The notes under the pieces: generated by a model
Told to the model about the DNA's origin: nothing
Database searches by the model: none
The model's input: only the letters and a program-made list of their open reading frames with translations
In this document: in pieces, positions 35,121 to 45,676 of the stretch
Position numbering within the stretch: position 1 is the stretch's first letter
Layout: each line of letters opens with the position of its first letter
Program-made: the position numbers and the translations under genes
Assembly (NCBI GenBank): GCA_937915145.1
Contig: CALDNT010000231.1
Span: 1 to 55,417, forward strand
DNA from: an uncultured Reyranella sp.
Lineage (GTDB): Bacteria; Pseudomonadota; Alphaproteobacteria; Reyranellales; Reyranellaceae
Length of the DNA: 55,417 bases
Direction of reading: 5' to 3'

Positions 35121-36014
35121 ATGCCTGGCATTCCTTTCATCAAGGACTTCAAGTTCGACTACGGCACGGCCATGGAAGTGACGCCGCTGATCCGCCGCGT
35201 CGTGGCCAATAATCCCAGCCCCTTCACCTTCAAGGGCACCGGCACCTACATCATCGGCCACGGCAAGGTGGCGGTGGTCGACCCCGGGCCTGACCAGCAG
35301 GACCACATCGACGCCGTGCTGCGCGCCGTGCGCGGCGAGACCGTAACGCACATCCTGGTCACCCACACCCACATCGACCACGTGCCGGCCACGCCGGCCC
35401 TGGCCAAGGCAACCGGCGCCAAGGTTTTCAGCTACGGTCCGCACCCCAGGCCGCCCGCCGGCGAGCATGCGGAGGAGGCGGGCGATCTGTCTTTTGCGCC
35501 CGACGTCAAACTGAACGATGGCGACGTCGTGCAGGGCGACGGCTGGAATGTCGAGGCGGTGTACACGCCCGGCCACATCTCCAATCATCTCTGCTTTGCG
35601 GTGAAGGAGGACAAGGCGCTGCTCTCGGGCGACCACGTCATGGGCTGGTCGACGGCGGTGATCTCGCCGCCCGACGGCAACATGTCCGATTACTTCGCCA
35701 GTCTGCGCAAGCTTCTGCCGCGCGACGAGACGCTTTATATCCCGACGCACGGCGCCGAGATCCGCAATCCCAATCCCTTCGTGCAGGCCTATATCGAGCA
35801 CCGGCTGGGCCGCGAGGCGCAGATCCTGGCGCGGCTCAAGGAAGGCCCGCAGACCATTCCGCAAATGGTGGTGAAGAACTACGCCGATACGCCGTTGCAT
35901 CTGCACAAGGCCGCCGGCCGCTCGATGCTGGCTCATCTGGTGCAGATGGCGAAGGACGGCCGCGTAAAAACCGACGACGGCCGCGCCACGATCGATTCGA
36001 CCTATCGGCTTTAG
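35121..36014 (+). CDS. Metallo-beta-lactamase-fold hydrolase (LACTB2-like)
   Basis: The 297-residue product has the zinc motif T-H82-T-H84-I-D86-H87 near residue 84, a later GHISNHLCF (His ligand), SGDHVMGW (bridging Asp) and IPTHGAEI (last His). A C-terminal winged-helix-like domain follows (residues 230-297), as in LACTB2/glyoxalase II relatives. It hydrolyses an unknown ester, thioester or phosphodiester in the cytoplasm. It is the middle gene of a three-gene operon with the propeller protein upstream and the SDR-fold gene 11 bases downstream. Confidence 0.88.
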   Translation: MPGIPFIKDFKFDYGTAMEVTPLIRRVVANNPSPFTFKGTGTYIIGHGKVAVVDPGPDQQDHIDAVLRAVRGETVTHILVTHTHIDHVPATPALAKATGAKVFSYGPHPRPPAGEHAEEAGDLSFAPDVKLNDGDVVQGDGWNVEAVYTPGHISNHLCFAVKEDKALLSGDHVMGWSTAVISPPDGNMSDYFASLRKLLPRDETLYIPTHGAEIRNPNPFVQAYIEHRLGREAQILARLKEGPQTIPQMVVKNYADTPLHLHKAAGRSMLAHLVQMAKDGRVKTDDGRATIDSTYRL

Positions 36015-36025
36015 GAGATCGAGAC

Positions 36026-36799
36026 ATGGACATGAAACTCGCCGGCAAGACGGTGCTGATCACCGGCGGCAGCCGCGGCATCGGCTTTGCCTGCGCCATG
36101 GGTTTTGCGGCCGAAGGCTGCGCCATCCACATCGCCTCGCGGTCGACGGAATCGCTCGAAGCCGCGCGGGAGAAAATCCGCGCCCGCCACAACGTGCCGG
36201 TCGAGATCCATCCCGCCGACCTCAGCAAGGGCGATACGGCGCGCGCGCTGGTCGAGGCCGTGGGCCATGCCGATGTCCTGGTGAACAATGCCGGTGCCAT
36301 CCCGCGCGGCGACATCCTGGGCATGACCGAGCCGAAATGGCGCGAGGCGTGGGAACTGAAGGTGTTTGGCTACGTGAACTGCACCCGCGCCATGCTGGAG
36401 AAATTCTACGCCCGCAAGAAAGGTGTCGTGGTCAATGTCATCGGGCTCGCGGGCGAGAGCTTCAACTACGACTATGTCGCCGGCACCATGGGCAATGCCG
36501 GCCTGATGGCCTTCACCCGCGCCGTGGGTTCCCGGAGCGTCGATCATGGCGTGCGCGTGGTGGCAATCAATCCGCCCGCGACGCGCACCGACCGCATGCT
36601 AACCCTGCTGCGCGGCCAGGCCGAGCAGAAGTGGGGCGATCCCGAGCGCTGGCCGGAACTCACCCAGCACATGCCGTTCGGCCGGGCGGCCGAACCAGAC
36701 GAGGTGGCCGACCTCGCGGTGTTCCTGGCATCGGATCGTGCCAGCTATATCAGCGGTGTGGTGATGACCCTCGACGGCGGCCAGGCGGCAAGGCACTAG
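36026..36799 (+). CDS. SDR-fold protein lacking the catalytic Ser-Tyr-Lys
   Basis: A 257-residue classical SDR by fold: cofactor loop TGGSRGIG (13-20), HPADLSKGD, VLVNNAGAIPRGD and the C-terminal SDRASYISGVVMTLDGG. The active site is altered. By alignment to the 'YxxxKxAxxxxTR' segment, residues 153 and 157 are Gly and Asn (GTMGNAGLMAFTRA) where Tyr and Lys are expected, and the Ser strand reads NVIGLAG. It therefore probably binds NAD(P) but cannot reduce by the normal mechanism; it may use a nearby Tyr (NYDY) or act on CoA esters or other substrates. It ends the propeller/metallo-hydrolase operon. Confidence 0.85.
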   Translation: MDMKLAGKTVLITGGSRGIGFACAMGFAAEGCAIHIASRSTESLEAAREKIRARHNVPVEIHPADLSKGDTARALVEAVGHADVLVNNAGAIPRGDILGMTEPKWREAWELKVFGYVNCTRAMLEKFYARKKGVVVNVIGLAGESFNYDYVAGTMGNAGLMAFTRAVGSRSVDHGVRVVAINPPATRTDRMLTLLRGQAEQKWGDPERWPELTQHMPFGRAAEPDEVADLAVFLASDRASYISGVVMTLDGGQAARH

Positions 36800-36937
36800 G
36801 CTGCCTGCGGCGCGATTCGTCGGCGCCTGCCGGGTGCTGTAGGTTGGAGCGTCTGCAGCGCTCCGCTTCAGAAACGCGCCGCGTACGTCGCAACCTTTGG
36901 GCTGCCCGCGCGTTATAGCCGGAAAGGCCGGAATCCA

Positions 36938-39900
36938 TTGAAATCGCTCCTGTGGCGCGCCTTCGGGCGCGCTCGACCTGCTTCTGTGCACGCTGCGGAT
37001 GACCCCATCCGCAGCGAGCTGTTCAGTGTCGAGCGGCTGGAGCAGCATGCCGAAAGTCTCGCCTCGAGCCAGCACGTCCGCGCCAAGCCGTCGTCTGGAA
37101 GGTCGCTCGTTACTCGCCTCCGCGACAACGAGCGCGTGCTGCTGGAGGCCTACGGAAGCATCGCCAAAGCGGCCGGCGATGGGCAGGCGATAACACCGGC
37201 CGCAGAATGGCTGCTCGACAACTTCCATCTGGTCGAACAGCAGGTACGCGAAGTCCGCATCGACCTTCCGCCCGGCTACTATCGGCAACTGCCAAAGCTG
37301 AGCGAGGGCCCGCTGGCCGGCTATCCGCGAGTGCTGGGATTGGCGTGGGCGTTCGTCGCCCATACCGATAGCCGCTTCGATCCGGACGTGCTCGCTCGTT
37401 TCGTGCGCGCCTATCAGAACGTTCAGCCACTCAGCATCGGTGAGCTGTGGGCCGTTGCGATCACGTTGCGCATCGTGCTGGTCGAGAACCTTCGACGGTC
37501 GACCCGACGCATCATGAGCCAGTGGTCGGCGCGTGAGGAAGCCGACATCGTCGCCGATCGGCTACTGGGCCTAAACGGCCTGCCTGGGGATCCGGCCAGT
37601 CTGGCGCCCTATGAGCACGTGGCGTTATCCGAAGACTTCGCGGTGCAATTGGTCAAGCGGTTGCGCGACCACGACCCCGAGACGACGCCGGCGGTGCGTT
37701 GGCTGGAAGAGCGGTTGGCACGCGAAGGCACGAACGCCGATGCGCTGGTGCGCAGGGAACAGCACCTGCAGGGCGCTACCAACGTCACCGTGCGCAATAT
37801 CATCACCAGTATGCGCCTGGTCTCCGACGTCGATTGGGCGAAGCTCTTCGAAGCCGTGAGTCCCGTCGACGATATCCTGCGTGCGGGCAGCGCTTTTGCC
37901 GCCATGGATTTCGCCACCCGCAATCTCTATCGCACCGCCATCGAGCAGATGGCGCGCGGCAGCCGGTTCGACGAGCCCGAGATCGCACGACGCGCATTAG
38001 CGGCCGCTGCCGCCGTCGCGCCGGAGGATGACGCGCGACAGGGCGACCCTGGCTACCACCTGATCGGCCGCGGGCGGCCGGCATTCGAGCTGGCGCTGCA
38101 GTTCCATCCGCCCGGGCTCGCGCTTGGGCAGCGGTTCGCCAAGACTGGCCTCGCGGGCTATGTCGCCAGCGTGGCCACGACGGCGGGCATCATCGTTTCC
38201 CTGCTGCTTCTCGCAATGGTGGAGACAGGTGTATTCGGTTGGCGCCTGGCGACCATGATGATGGTCGGGTTGTTGCCGGCAATCGATGCAGCGCTGATGC
38301 TGGTCAATCGCGCGATTACTGGTGGCTTCGGCGCGACACGACTGCCCGGGCTCGCTTTACGTGACGGAGTGCCGACCGATTTGCGCACGCTGGTGGCCAT
38401 CCCGACTTTGCTGACAAGCCGTGCCGGCGTCGACGAGTTGATAGAGCGACTGGAGGTCCACTACCTGGCCAATCCCGCTGGCGCCGTGCATTTCGTCCTG
38501 TTGTCGGACTGGGCCGATGCCCCGACCGAGTCATTGCCGGGTGACGGTGAACTGGTGGTGGCGGCCAGTGTGGGCATCGCCCGTCTCAATGCCCGCTATC
38601 CCGGTGCGCCGGACGGCGATCGCTTTCTCTTGCTGCACCGCAGACGACTGTGGAACGCGGCGCAGGGACAGTGGATGGGATGGGAGCGCAAGCGCGGCAA
38701 GCTTCACGAATTGAACCGTCTGCTGCGCGGCTCGACTGAGACGACGTTTCTGGACACAGGGGGCCGCCGGCTGCCCGGCAATGTCCGGTTCGTCATCACA
38801 CTCGACTCGGACACCAGGCTGCCACGCGACGCGGTCTGCCGCCTGGTGGGCAAGATGGCCCATCCGCTCAACCGCCCGCGACTTGATCCCGCCAGAGGCC
38901 GCGTCGTCGAGGGCTACGGTGTGCTGCAGCCGCGCGTGGCAGCATCGCTGCCGATCGGGTCGGAAGGCTCCTTGTTCCAGCGCATATTCTCGAACAACTC
39001 CGGCATCGACCCATATTCGTCGGCGGTATCGGATGTCTACCAGGACCTGTTCGGCGAAGGCTCTTACTCCGGCAAGGGCATATATGACGTCGACGCCTTC
39101 GAGGCGGCGCTCGCTGGCCGCGTGCCTGACAACGCCATGCTGAGCCATGATCTGTTCGAGGGCGTGTACGCTCGCTCCGGCCTGGTGACGGATATCGAGG
39201 TGGTCGAGGAGTTTCCCGCTCGCTACGACGTGGCCGCGGCCCGCCACCACCGGTGGACCCGCGGCGATTGGCAGCTGCTGCCCTGGATGTTGGGGCTCAT
39301 CAAGGGTCCGCGTGGCGGCAACGTTCCTGCAGTCGGCTTCTGGAAGATGTTCGACAACCTGCGGCGCACGCTCTCGACGCCTGCCGCCGTCGTGGCACTA
39401 TTGGCGGGCTGGACCCTGCCGCTGGCGGGAGCGCTTGTCTGGACCGTTGCCATCGTGCTCGTGCTCGCTTTGCCGGCGATGATACCGGTGGCCGCGGCAC
39501 TGCTGCCGCGCCGTCCTGGCGTCACGGCCCGCAGCCACATCGGTGCGCTGGGATCGGACGTCGCGACCGCGTGCGCCCAGACTGCCCTGGTGGTGGCCTT
39601 TCTGGCTCACCAGGCCTGGCTGATGATGGATGCCATCGGCCGCACCCTGTTCCGCCTGTTCGTCAGCCATCGGCGCCTGCTCGAGTGGACGACGGCGGCG
39701 CAGTCCCAGCAGCTGCGCCGTACCGATTGGCGGAGCTTCGTCGGTCAGATGGCCGGTAGCCTGGCGGTGGCCTGCGGGGCAGCGGTCTTCGTGGGCTACG
39801 CTGGTCCCGCGGCGCTGCCGGTCGCCGCACCAATCCTCCTCGCCTGGTTCCTGTCGCCCGTGATCGCCCGCTGGGTGAGTCTGGCCCAGATTGACGCCGG

Positions 39901-42900
39901 CAGCCTTGCGATCTCCGCCGCCGACGCACGGGCGTTGCGGCTGGTCGCTCGCCGCACCTGGCGCTTCTTCGAGACCTTCGTCACCGAGGCGGAGCACATG
40001 TTGCCGCCGGACAATTTCCAGGAAGATCCCAAGCCGATTGTCGCGCGGCGGACCTCACCGACCAATATCGGTCTCTATCTCCTGTCGATCGTCGCCGCGC
40101 GCGATTTCGGCTGGATCGGCACCACCGAGGCGGTCCAGCGCATTGAGGCGACCCTGGCCACGATGCAGCGCTTGAAGCGCCATCGTGGCCACTTCCTGAA
40201 CTGGTACGACACGTCCGATCTCAGGGTGCTGGAACCCGCCTATGTCTCCACGGTCGATAGCGGCAACCTGGCGGGCCATCTGATCGCTCTTGCAAACGCT
40301 TGTGCCGCATGGCGCAGAACGCCCACCGGCGGCCTGTCCGATGGCTCGGCTGGCGCCGCCGACAGCCTGATGCTGGCTCAGGAGGCGTTGATCGTCCTGC
40401 CAGATGACAGGCGCACCCACCTCGTGACGTCCGACGAACTCGCCCGCGGCCTCGATGGTCTTGCCGCGGCGCTGCCGGATTTCCCAGGAAAGCCGGACGA
40501 TGTCGTGGCAAACGCCGCAATGGTCGTCGACCTCGCCCATGCGCACGCCACCGAACGGGGCGATGCCGCGAGCGCCGATATGCTGTTCTGGATCGAGGCC
40601 ACTCACCGATCGATCGAAAGCCAGCATCGCGATATCGTGCGGACCTCGGAGTCACTCGCGGCGATCGAGCGCCGCCTGCAGACGATCGAAACGACCGCGC
40701 TCGCCATCGCCAGTGCCATGGAGTTCGACTTTTTGCTCGAGGAGGATCGCCGGCTTCTGTCGATCGGCTACCTCGTCGCCGAAGACAGACTTGACCCCGG
40801 TTGTTACGATCTTCTCGCGTCGGAGGCCCGGCTCGCCAGCTTCGTGGCGATTGCCAAAGGCGAGGTTCCGGCGCGCCATTGGTTCCGGCTGGGCCGTGAG
40901 GTGACGCCGGTCGGGCATGGCGCGGCCCTGATCTCCTGGTCGGGCTCGATGTTCGAGTACCTCATGCCATCGCTGGTCATGCGGGCGCCGCGCGGCAGCC
41001 TCCTCGAAAGGACCAACGGCCTCATTGTGCGGCGACAGATCGCCTATGCGAGCGCATTCGGCCTGCCCTGGGGGATTTCCGAGTCGGCCTACAATGCACG
41101 GGACAAGGAACTGACCTACCAGTATTCCAACTTTGGCGTGCCGGGATTGGGCTTCAAGCGCGGCCTGAGCGAAAGCGCAGTCATTGCCCCCTACGCAACG
41201 GCACTCGCCGCCATGGTCGATCCATCGGCGGCGAAAGCCAACTTCGATCGGCTGGGCGCAATCGGCGGCCGCGGACGCTATGGGTTCTACGAGGCGCTCG
41301 ACTTCACGCCGTCTCGCCTGCCGGAGGGCCAGACCTGCGCGGTCGTGCGAGCCTACATGGCTCACCACCAGGGCATGACGGTCGTTGCCATCGCCAACGC
41401 GCTGTTCGACGGCATCATGCGTGTGCATTTTCATGCCGAACCGATGGTCCAGGCAACCGAATTGCTGTTGCAGGAGCGGACGCCCCGCGACGTCGCAGTG
41501 GCGCATCCGCGTGCCGAAGAGGTCGGTGTCGGTGCCTCGGTGGCCGATCTGAACCCTGCCGTGGTGCGTCGCCTGCACAATCCGCATGCCGCCAGTCCGT
41601 CCGCGCACCTGCTGTCCAACGGCCGCTATTCGGTGATGCTGACGGCTGCCGGGTCGGGCTACAGCCGCTGGGGCGAACATGCCGTTACGCGTTGGCGGGA
41701 AGACGCTACGCGCGACGACTGGGGAAGCTACATCTTTCTGCGCGACGTCGAAAGCCACGAGACATGGTCGGCTACCTATCAGCCCTTAGGGACACGACCT
41801 GACAGCTACGATGTCATGTTCGCCGAAGATCGCGCGGAATTCGTTCGTCGTGACGGCGCGCTCACCACTACTCTCGACATTGTCGTGTCGCCCGAAGACG
41901 ACGCCGAAGTCCGGCGCGTGTCGATCGCGAATTCCGGCTCCGAGCCCCGCGACATCGAAATCACGTCCTATGCCGAGATCGTTCTCGCGCCGCCGCTAGC
42001 CGACGCGGCGCACCAGGCTTTTTCCAAGCTCTTCGTGCAGACCGAATACCTGCCGGCCGTGGGCGCCATCCTGGCGACGCGGCGTCGCCGCAGTCCAGAC
42101 GAACCCGAGCTGTGGGCCGGCCATCTATCGGTCGTCGAAGGCAAGTCGATCGGCGACGTCGAGGTCGAGACCGACCGCGCCCGGTTCCTTGGTCGCGGCA
42201 ACGATGCCGGCAACGCGGTCGCCGCGCTCGACGGCCGGCGCCTTTCCAACACTGTCGGGCCGGTGCTCGATCCAGTGTTCGCCCTGCGCCGGCGCCTGTC
42301 GATTCCCGCCGGTGGCATGGTGCGGATCGCGTACTGGACAATGGTGGCGTCGTCGCGCGAAGCGCTGCTCGACGCCATCGACAAGCACCACGACAGAAAC
42401 GCCTTCGAGCGCGCCGCCACGCTCGCGTGGACGCAGGCGCAGGTGCAGCTGCGCCACCTCGACATCGCGCCGGCGCAGGCCAGCCTCTATCAGCGCCTGG
42501 CCGGGCATGTCCTCTATGCCAACCCCGCACTGCGTTCGCCGTCTGACACGATCCGGCGCGGCCTGGCGCCGCCGCCGGCGTTGTGGACCCAGGGCATCTC
42601 GGGCGACGTACCGATCGTTCTGGTGCGGATTGACGAAGTCGAGGATTCGGGGATCGTGCGCGAGCTCTTGCGCGCCCGCGAGTACTGGCGCCTGAAGGGT
42701 TTGGCGGCCGATCTCGTCATCCTAAACGAGCGCGGCGCCTCCTATGTCCAGGATCTGCAGGTCATGCTCGAGACGCTGGTGCGCACCCACCGGTCGCGGA
42801 CGCATTTGGGCACCGAGAGCGGAAAGGGTGGCATCTTCGTCCTGCGCAGCGACCTGATCTCGGCCGAAACCCGCGCCCTTTTGCTCGCTGCGGCGCGCGT

Positions 42901-45481
42901 GGTCCTGCTGAGCCGACGCGGCAGTCTGACTGATCAGCTCGACCGCCTGCGGACGCCGCCCGGTGTGGTGCCGCCCGTCCGCCGCCGGCCGCTCACCGAC
43001 GCCGTCGCCTCGGCGCCGTCACCGCCGGTCGCGGCCTTGGGTGCGCTTCAGTTCTTCAACGGCCTCGGCGGCTTCTCGCCTGACGGCCGCGAGTACGTGA
43101 CTATCCTCGGGCCCGGTCAGTCGACTCCGATGCCCTGGATCAATGTTGTTTCCAACGCGTCGTTCGGTTTCCAGGTCGCGACCGATGGCGGCGGCTATAC
43201 CTGGTCGCAGAACAGCCGCGACAACCAACTCACGCCCTGGTCGAACGACCCGGTCAGCGATCGGCCTGGCGAAGTCCTTTACGTGCGCGATCTCGACAGC
43301 GGGGAACTCTGGGGGCCGACCGCGCTCCCGATCCGCCACGAAACCGCGCCGTACATCATCCGCCATGGCCGCGGCTACAGCCGGTTCGAGGTCGTGGCCA
43401 ACGGCATCTCGCTAGAGTTGTTGCAGTACGTGCCACTGGGCGATTCGATCAAGATCTCCCGGCTCACCGTCCGCAACATCTCCGAGCGCCCCCGCCGTCT
43501 GTCGGTCACGGCCTATGTCGACTGGGTACTCGGTCTCGGGCGCGGGGTGTCGGGGCCGACGGTCATCACCGAACGTGATGCCGCAACGGGTGCGATCTTC
43601 GCGCGCAATCCGTGGAACATGCATCATGGCTCGCGCGTCGCCTTCGCCGACCTCGGCGGCCGTCAAACCGGATGGACGGCCGATCGCAGCGAGTTCATCG
43701 GGCGCAACTGCGCCGCCGACAACCCGGCGGCCTTGAGCGATGCCATCCCGCTGTCGCAGCGGGTGGGCGCCGGCCTCGATCCGTGCGCGGCCCTGCAAAC
43801 CACGATCGAGCTCGACCGCGGCGCCGCGACCGAAATCGTCTTCTTTCTCGGACAGGCTGACGATGTCGCTTCGGCGCAAGCCCTGATCGAGCGCTACCGT
43901 GCTGCCGACCTCGGTGTGGTTCATCGCGAGGTGGTCTCCTTCTGGGACGAGACGCTGGGCACGCTCCAGGTGAAGACACCGGACCGGTCGATGGACATTC
44001 TTCTCAACGGCTGGCTGCTCTACCAAACGCTGGCTTGCCGCTACTGGGCCCGCGCCGCCTTCTATCAGGCGAGTGGCGCCTATGGCTTCCGCGACCAGCT
44101 CCAGGACGTCATGTCGCTCACTGTCGCCAAACCCGACATCGCGCGGACGCACATCCTGCGGGCCGCTGCCCGGCAATTCGTCGAAGGCGATGTCCAGCAT
44201 TGGTGGTTTCCGCCTGCCGGCCAGGGCGTGCGGACGCGAATCTCCGATGATCGGGCCTGGCTAGCGACGGTCGTCGCACACTATGTCGAGACCACTGGAG
44301 ATGCGGCGATTCTCGATGAACCTGTGCCCTTCATTCACGGTCCAGCGCTGCGGCCCGGTGACCACGATCTCTATTTCGAACCAGACCAGGCTGACGAGAC
44401 AGCGTCACTGTACGAGCACTGTGCGCGCGGCCTCGACCTCGGCCTGGCCACGGGCGGGCATGGGCTGCCGCTGATCGGCACCGGCGACTGGAATGACGGC
44501 ATGAACCGCGTTGGAGAGGCAGGGCGGGGCGAAAGCGTTTGGTTGGGCTGGTTTCTCCACGCCGCCCTCACATCGTTCGTTCCCATCGCTCGGGCGCGCA
44601 ACGACCAGGCACGAGAGGCGGACTGGGCGGCGCATGCTGCCTCGTTGAGTGCAGCGCTCGACCGCGATGGTTGGGACGGCGCGTGGTATCGGCGCGGCTA
44701 CTACGATGACGGCACGCCGCTCGGCTCGGCGGCGAGCGGGGAATGCCAGATCGATTCGATCGCGCAGTCCTGGGCGGCGATCTCGGGTGCCGGCGATCCA
44801 GGGCGGGCGATTGAGGCCATGGCGTCGCTCGATCGCCGGCTCATCCATCGTGGCGACGGTCTTGCGCCACTGTTCACGCCCCCGTTCGACAAGACGGCAC
44901 TCGATCCCGGCTATATCAAGGGCTACCCGCCGGGCATTCGCGAGAACGGCGGGCAGTACACCCATGCTGCTGCCTGGTCGATCATGGGCTTTGCCGCGCT
45001 TGGGCAAGGCGACAAGGCGACGGAGCTGTTCTCGTTGGTCAATCCGATCAACCATACTGCGACGCGCGCTGGCGTGCTGCGCTACAAAGTCGAGCCTTAT
45101 GTCGTTGCAGCCGATGTCTATTCGGTGGCACCGCACGTCGGGCGCGGCGGCTGGACCTGGTACTCAGGGTCGGCCGGCTGGCTCTATCGTGCTGGCGTCG
45201 AGGCCATTCTCGGTCTGCGCCTCAAGGGCGATCGATTGTGGATCGACCCGTGCATCCCGGCCGCTTGGCCGGGCTACGATATGACCTTGCGCTATCGAGA
45301 CGCGGTCTACGAGATCTCCGTCCGGAATCCGGGGAAAGTCGGCCGCGGTGTGGTCGCCGTCGAGGTCGATGGCGAGCCATCGCCAGTGACACAGAGCAAG
45401 GCGTGTGTCGCGCTGCGCGAGGATCGCGCTAAGCACGCGATCCTCGTGACATTGGGCGAGGCGGCTACTTGCGCTTGCTGA
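36938..45481 (+). CDS. ndvB: Cyclic beta-1,2-glucan synthase (NdvB/Cgs)
   Basis: A 2,847-residue inner-membrane enzyme, close in size to Brucella Cgs and rhizobial NdvB. It makes periplasmic cyclic beta-1,2-glucans used in osmoadaptation and host interaction. Order: soluble N-terminus (1-395), two membrane helices (about 400-465), a GT84 transferase with the LDSDTRLPRD acidic motif (about 615) and RHHRWTRGDWQLLPW (about 770), four or more membrane helices (815-980), and a glycoamylase-like domain (about 1030-1500, with FGLPWGISESAYN). Two beta-sandwich and helical GH94 phosphorylase-type parts follow (about 1550-2800), with catalytic GTGDWNDGMN near 2515 that sets ring size. It initiates with TTG 36938 behind GGAAAGG. 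The 138-base space upstream shows no clear promoter. Confidence 0.95.
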   Translation: MKSLLWRAFGRARPASVHAADDPIRSELFSVERLEQHAESLASSQHVRAKPSSGRSLVTRLRDNERVLLEAYGSIAKAAGDGQAITPAAEWLLDNFHLVEQQVREVRIDLPPGYYRQLPKLSEGPLAGYPRVLGLAWAFVAHTDSRFDPDVLARFVRAYQNVQPLSIGELWAVAITLRIVLVENLRRSTRRIMSQWSAREEADIVADRLLGLNGLPGDPASLAPYEHVALSEDFAVQLVKRLRDHDPETTPAVRWLEERLAREGTNADALVRREQHLQGATNVTVRNIITSMRLVSDVDWAKLFEAVSPVDDILRAGSAFAAMDFATRNLYRTAIEQMARGSRFDEPEIARRALAAAAAVAPEDDARQGDPGYHLIGRGRPAFELALQFHPPGLALGQRFAKTGLAGYVASVATTAGIIVSLLLLAMVETGVFGWRLATMMMVGLLPAIDAALMLVNRAITGGFGATRLPGLALRDGVPTDLRTLVAIPTLLTSRAGVDELIERLEVHYLANPAGAVHFVLLSDWADAPTESLPGDGELVVAASVGIARLNARYPGAPDGDRFLLLHRRRLWNAAQGQWMGWERKRGKLHELNRLLRGSTETTFLDTGGRRLPGNVRFVITLDSDTRLPRDAVCRLVGKMAHPLNRPRLDPARGRVVEGYGVLQPRVAASLPIGSEGSLFQRIFSNNSGIDPYSSAVSDVYQDLFGEGSYSGKGIYDVDAFEAALAGRVPDNAMLSHDLFEGVYARSGLVTDIEVVEEFPARYDVAAARHHRWTRGDWQLLPWMLGLIKGPRGGNVPAVGFWKMFDNLRRTLSTPAAVVALLAGWTLPLAGALVWTVAIVLVLALPAMIPVAAALLPRRPGVTARSHIGALGSDVATACAQTALVVAFLAHQAWLMMDAIGRTLFRLFVSHRRLLEWTTAAQSQQLRRTDWRSFVGQMAGSLAVACGAAVFVGYAGPAALPVAAPILLAWFLSPVIARWVSLAQIDAGSLAISAADARALRLVARRTWRFFETFVTEAEHMLPPDNFQEDPKPIVARRTSPTNIGLYLLSIVAARDFGWIGTTEAVQRIEATLATMQRLKRHRGHFLNWYDTSDLRVLEPAYVSTVDSGNLAGHLIALANACAAWRRTPTGGLSDGSAGAADSLMLAQEALIVLPDDRRTHLVTSDELARGLDGLAAALPDFPGKPDDVVANAAMVVDLAHAHATERGDAASADMLFWIEATHRSIESQHRDIVRTSESLAAIERRLQTIETTALAIASAMEFDFLLEEDRRLLSIGYLVAEDRLDPGCYDLLASEARLASFVAIAKGEVPARHWFRLGREVTPVGHGAALISWSGSMFEYLMPSLVMRAPRGSLLERTNGLIVRRQIAYASAFGLPWGISESAYNARDKELTYQYSNFGVPGLGFKRGLSESAVIAPYATALAAMVDPSAAKANFDRLGAIGGRGRYGFYEALDFTPSRLPEGQTCAVVRAYMAHHQGMTVVAIANALFDGIMRVHFHAEPMVQATELLLQERTPRDVAVAHPRAEEVGVGASVADLNPAVVRRLHNPHAASPSAHLLSNGRYSVMLTAAGSGYSRWGEHAVTRWREDATRDDWGSYIFLRDVESHETWSATYQPLGTRPDSYDVMFAEDRAEFVRRDGALTTTLDIVVSPEDDAEVRRVSIANSGSEPRDIEITSYAEIVLAPPLADAAHQAFSKLFVQTEYLPAVGAILATRRRRSPDEPELWAGHLSVVEGKSIGDVEVETDRARFLGRGNDAGNAVAALDGRRLSNTVGPVLDPVFALRRRLSIPAGGMVRIAYWTMVASSREALLDAIDKHHDRNAFERAATLAWTQAQVQLRHLDIAPAQASLYQRLAGHVLYANPALRSPSDTIRRGLAPPPALWTQGISGDVPIVLVRIDEVEDSGIVRELLRAREYWRLKGLAADLVILNERGASYVQDLQVMLETLVRTHRSRTHLGTESGKGGIFVLRSDLISAETRALLLAAARVVLLSRRGSLTDQLDRLRTPPGVVPPVRRRPLTDAVASAPSPPVAALGALQFFNGLGGFSPDGREYVTILGPGQSTPMPWINVVSNASFGFQVATDGGGYTWSQNSRDNQLTPWSNDPVSDRPGEVLYVRDLDSGELWGPTALPIRHETAPYIIRHGRGYSRFEVVANGISLELLQYVPLGDSIKISRLTVRNISERPRRLSVTAYVDWVLGLGRGVSGPTVITERDAATGAIFARNPWNMHHGSRVAFADLGGRQTGWTADRSEFIGRNCAADNPAALSDAIPLSQRVGAGLDPCAALQTTIELDRGAATEIVFFLGQADDVASAQALIERYRAADLGVVHREVVSFWDETLGTLQVKTPDRSMDILLNGWLLYQTLACRYWARAAFYQASGAYGFRDQLQDVMSLTVAKPDIARTHILRAAARQFVEGDVQHWWFPPAGQGVRTRISDDRAWLATVVAHYVETTGDAAILDEPVPFIHGPALRPGDHDLYFEPDQADETASLYEHCARGLDLGLATGGHGLPLIGTGDWNDGMNRVGEAGRGESVWLGWFLHAALTSFVPIARARNDQAREADWAAHAASLSAALDRDGWDGAWYRRGYYDDGTPLGSAASGECQIDSIAQSWAAISGAGDPGRAIEAMASLDRRLIHRGDGLAPLFTPPFDKTALDPGYIKGYPPGIRENGGQYTHAAAWSIMGFAALGQGDKATELFSLVNPINHTATRAGVLRYKVEPYVVAADVYSVAPHVGRGGWTWYSGSAGWLYRAGVEAILGLRLKGDRLWIDPCIPAAWPGYDMTLRYRDAVYEISVRNPGKVGRGVVAVEVDGEPSPVTQSKACVALREDRAKHAILVTLGEAATCAC

Positions 45482-45602
45482 CCGTGGCCTTGGCTGGATT
45501 GGAGTTCGCCGAGGAGAAGGGCGAGGTCGAAGTAGCGGTCTTGGTCTTGTTCTGCTTGGGCTTCTTGGCTTCGCGGTTTCCGCGCTGCTGTTTCTGGGCC
45601 AT
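45465..45602 (-). CDS. Small lysine-rich protein, 45 aa
   Basis: The minus strand encodes 45 residues beginning MAQKQQRGNREAKKPKQNK, rich in Lys, Gln, Ser and Thr, with a CAGGAG ribosome site 7 bases before the ATG at 45602. Small proteins with the same start (M..QQR.NREAKKPK) recur in many proteobacteria as unnamed hypothetical proteins. It is probably disordered and may bind nucleic acid, but no function is known. Its last 17 bases overlap the 3' end of the cyclic glucan synthase gene on the other strand. Confidence 0.7.
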   Translation of the reverse strand: MAQKQQRGNREAKKPKQNKTKTATSTSPFSSANSNPAKATVSKRK

Positions 45603-45676
45603 GTCGGGTCTCCTGCTGTTTGTGAGGCTGGACCCTAGGCGCTTTGGACAGCCTTGTACGATCTGTCACGCTGCGG

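Noticed and set aside
32150-35152. A 1,000-residue open frame on the minus strand across the CoA-transferase and propeller region
   Set aside because: Only its last 382 codons encode a recognisable protein; the rest is antisense to the secreted propeller gene, an effect of high GC content.
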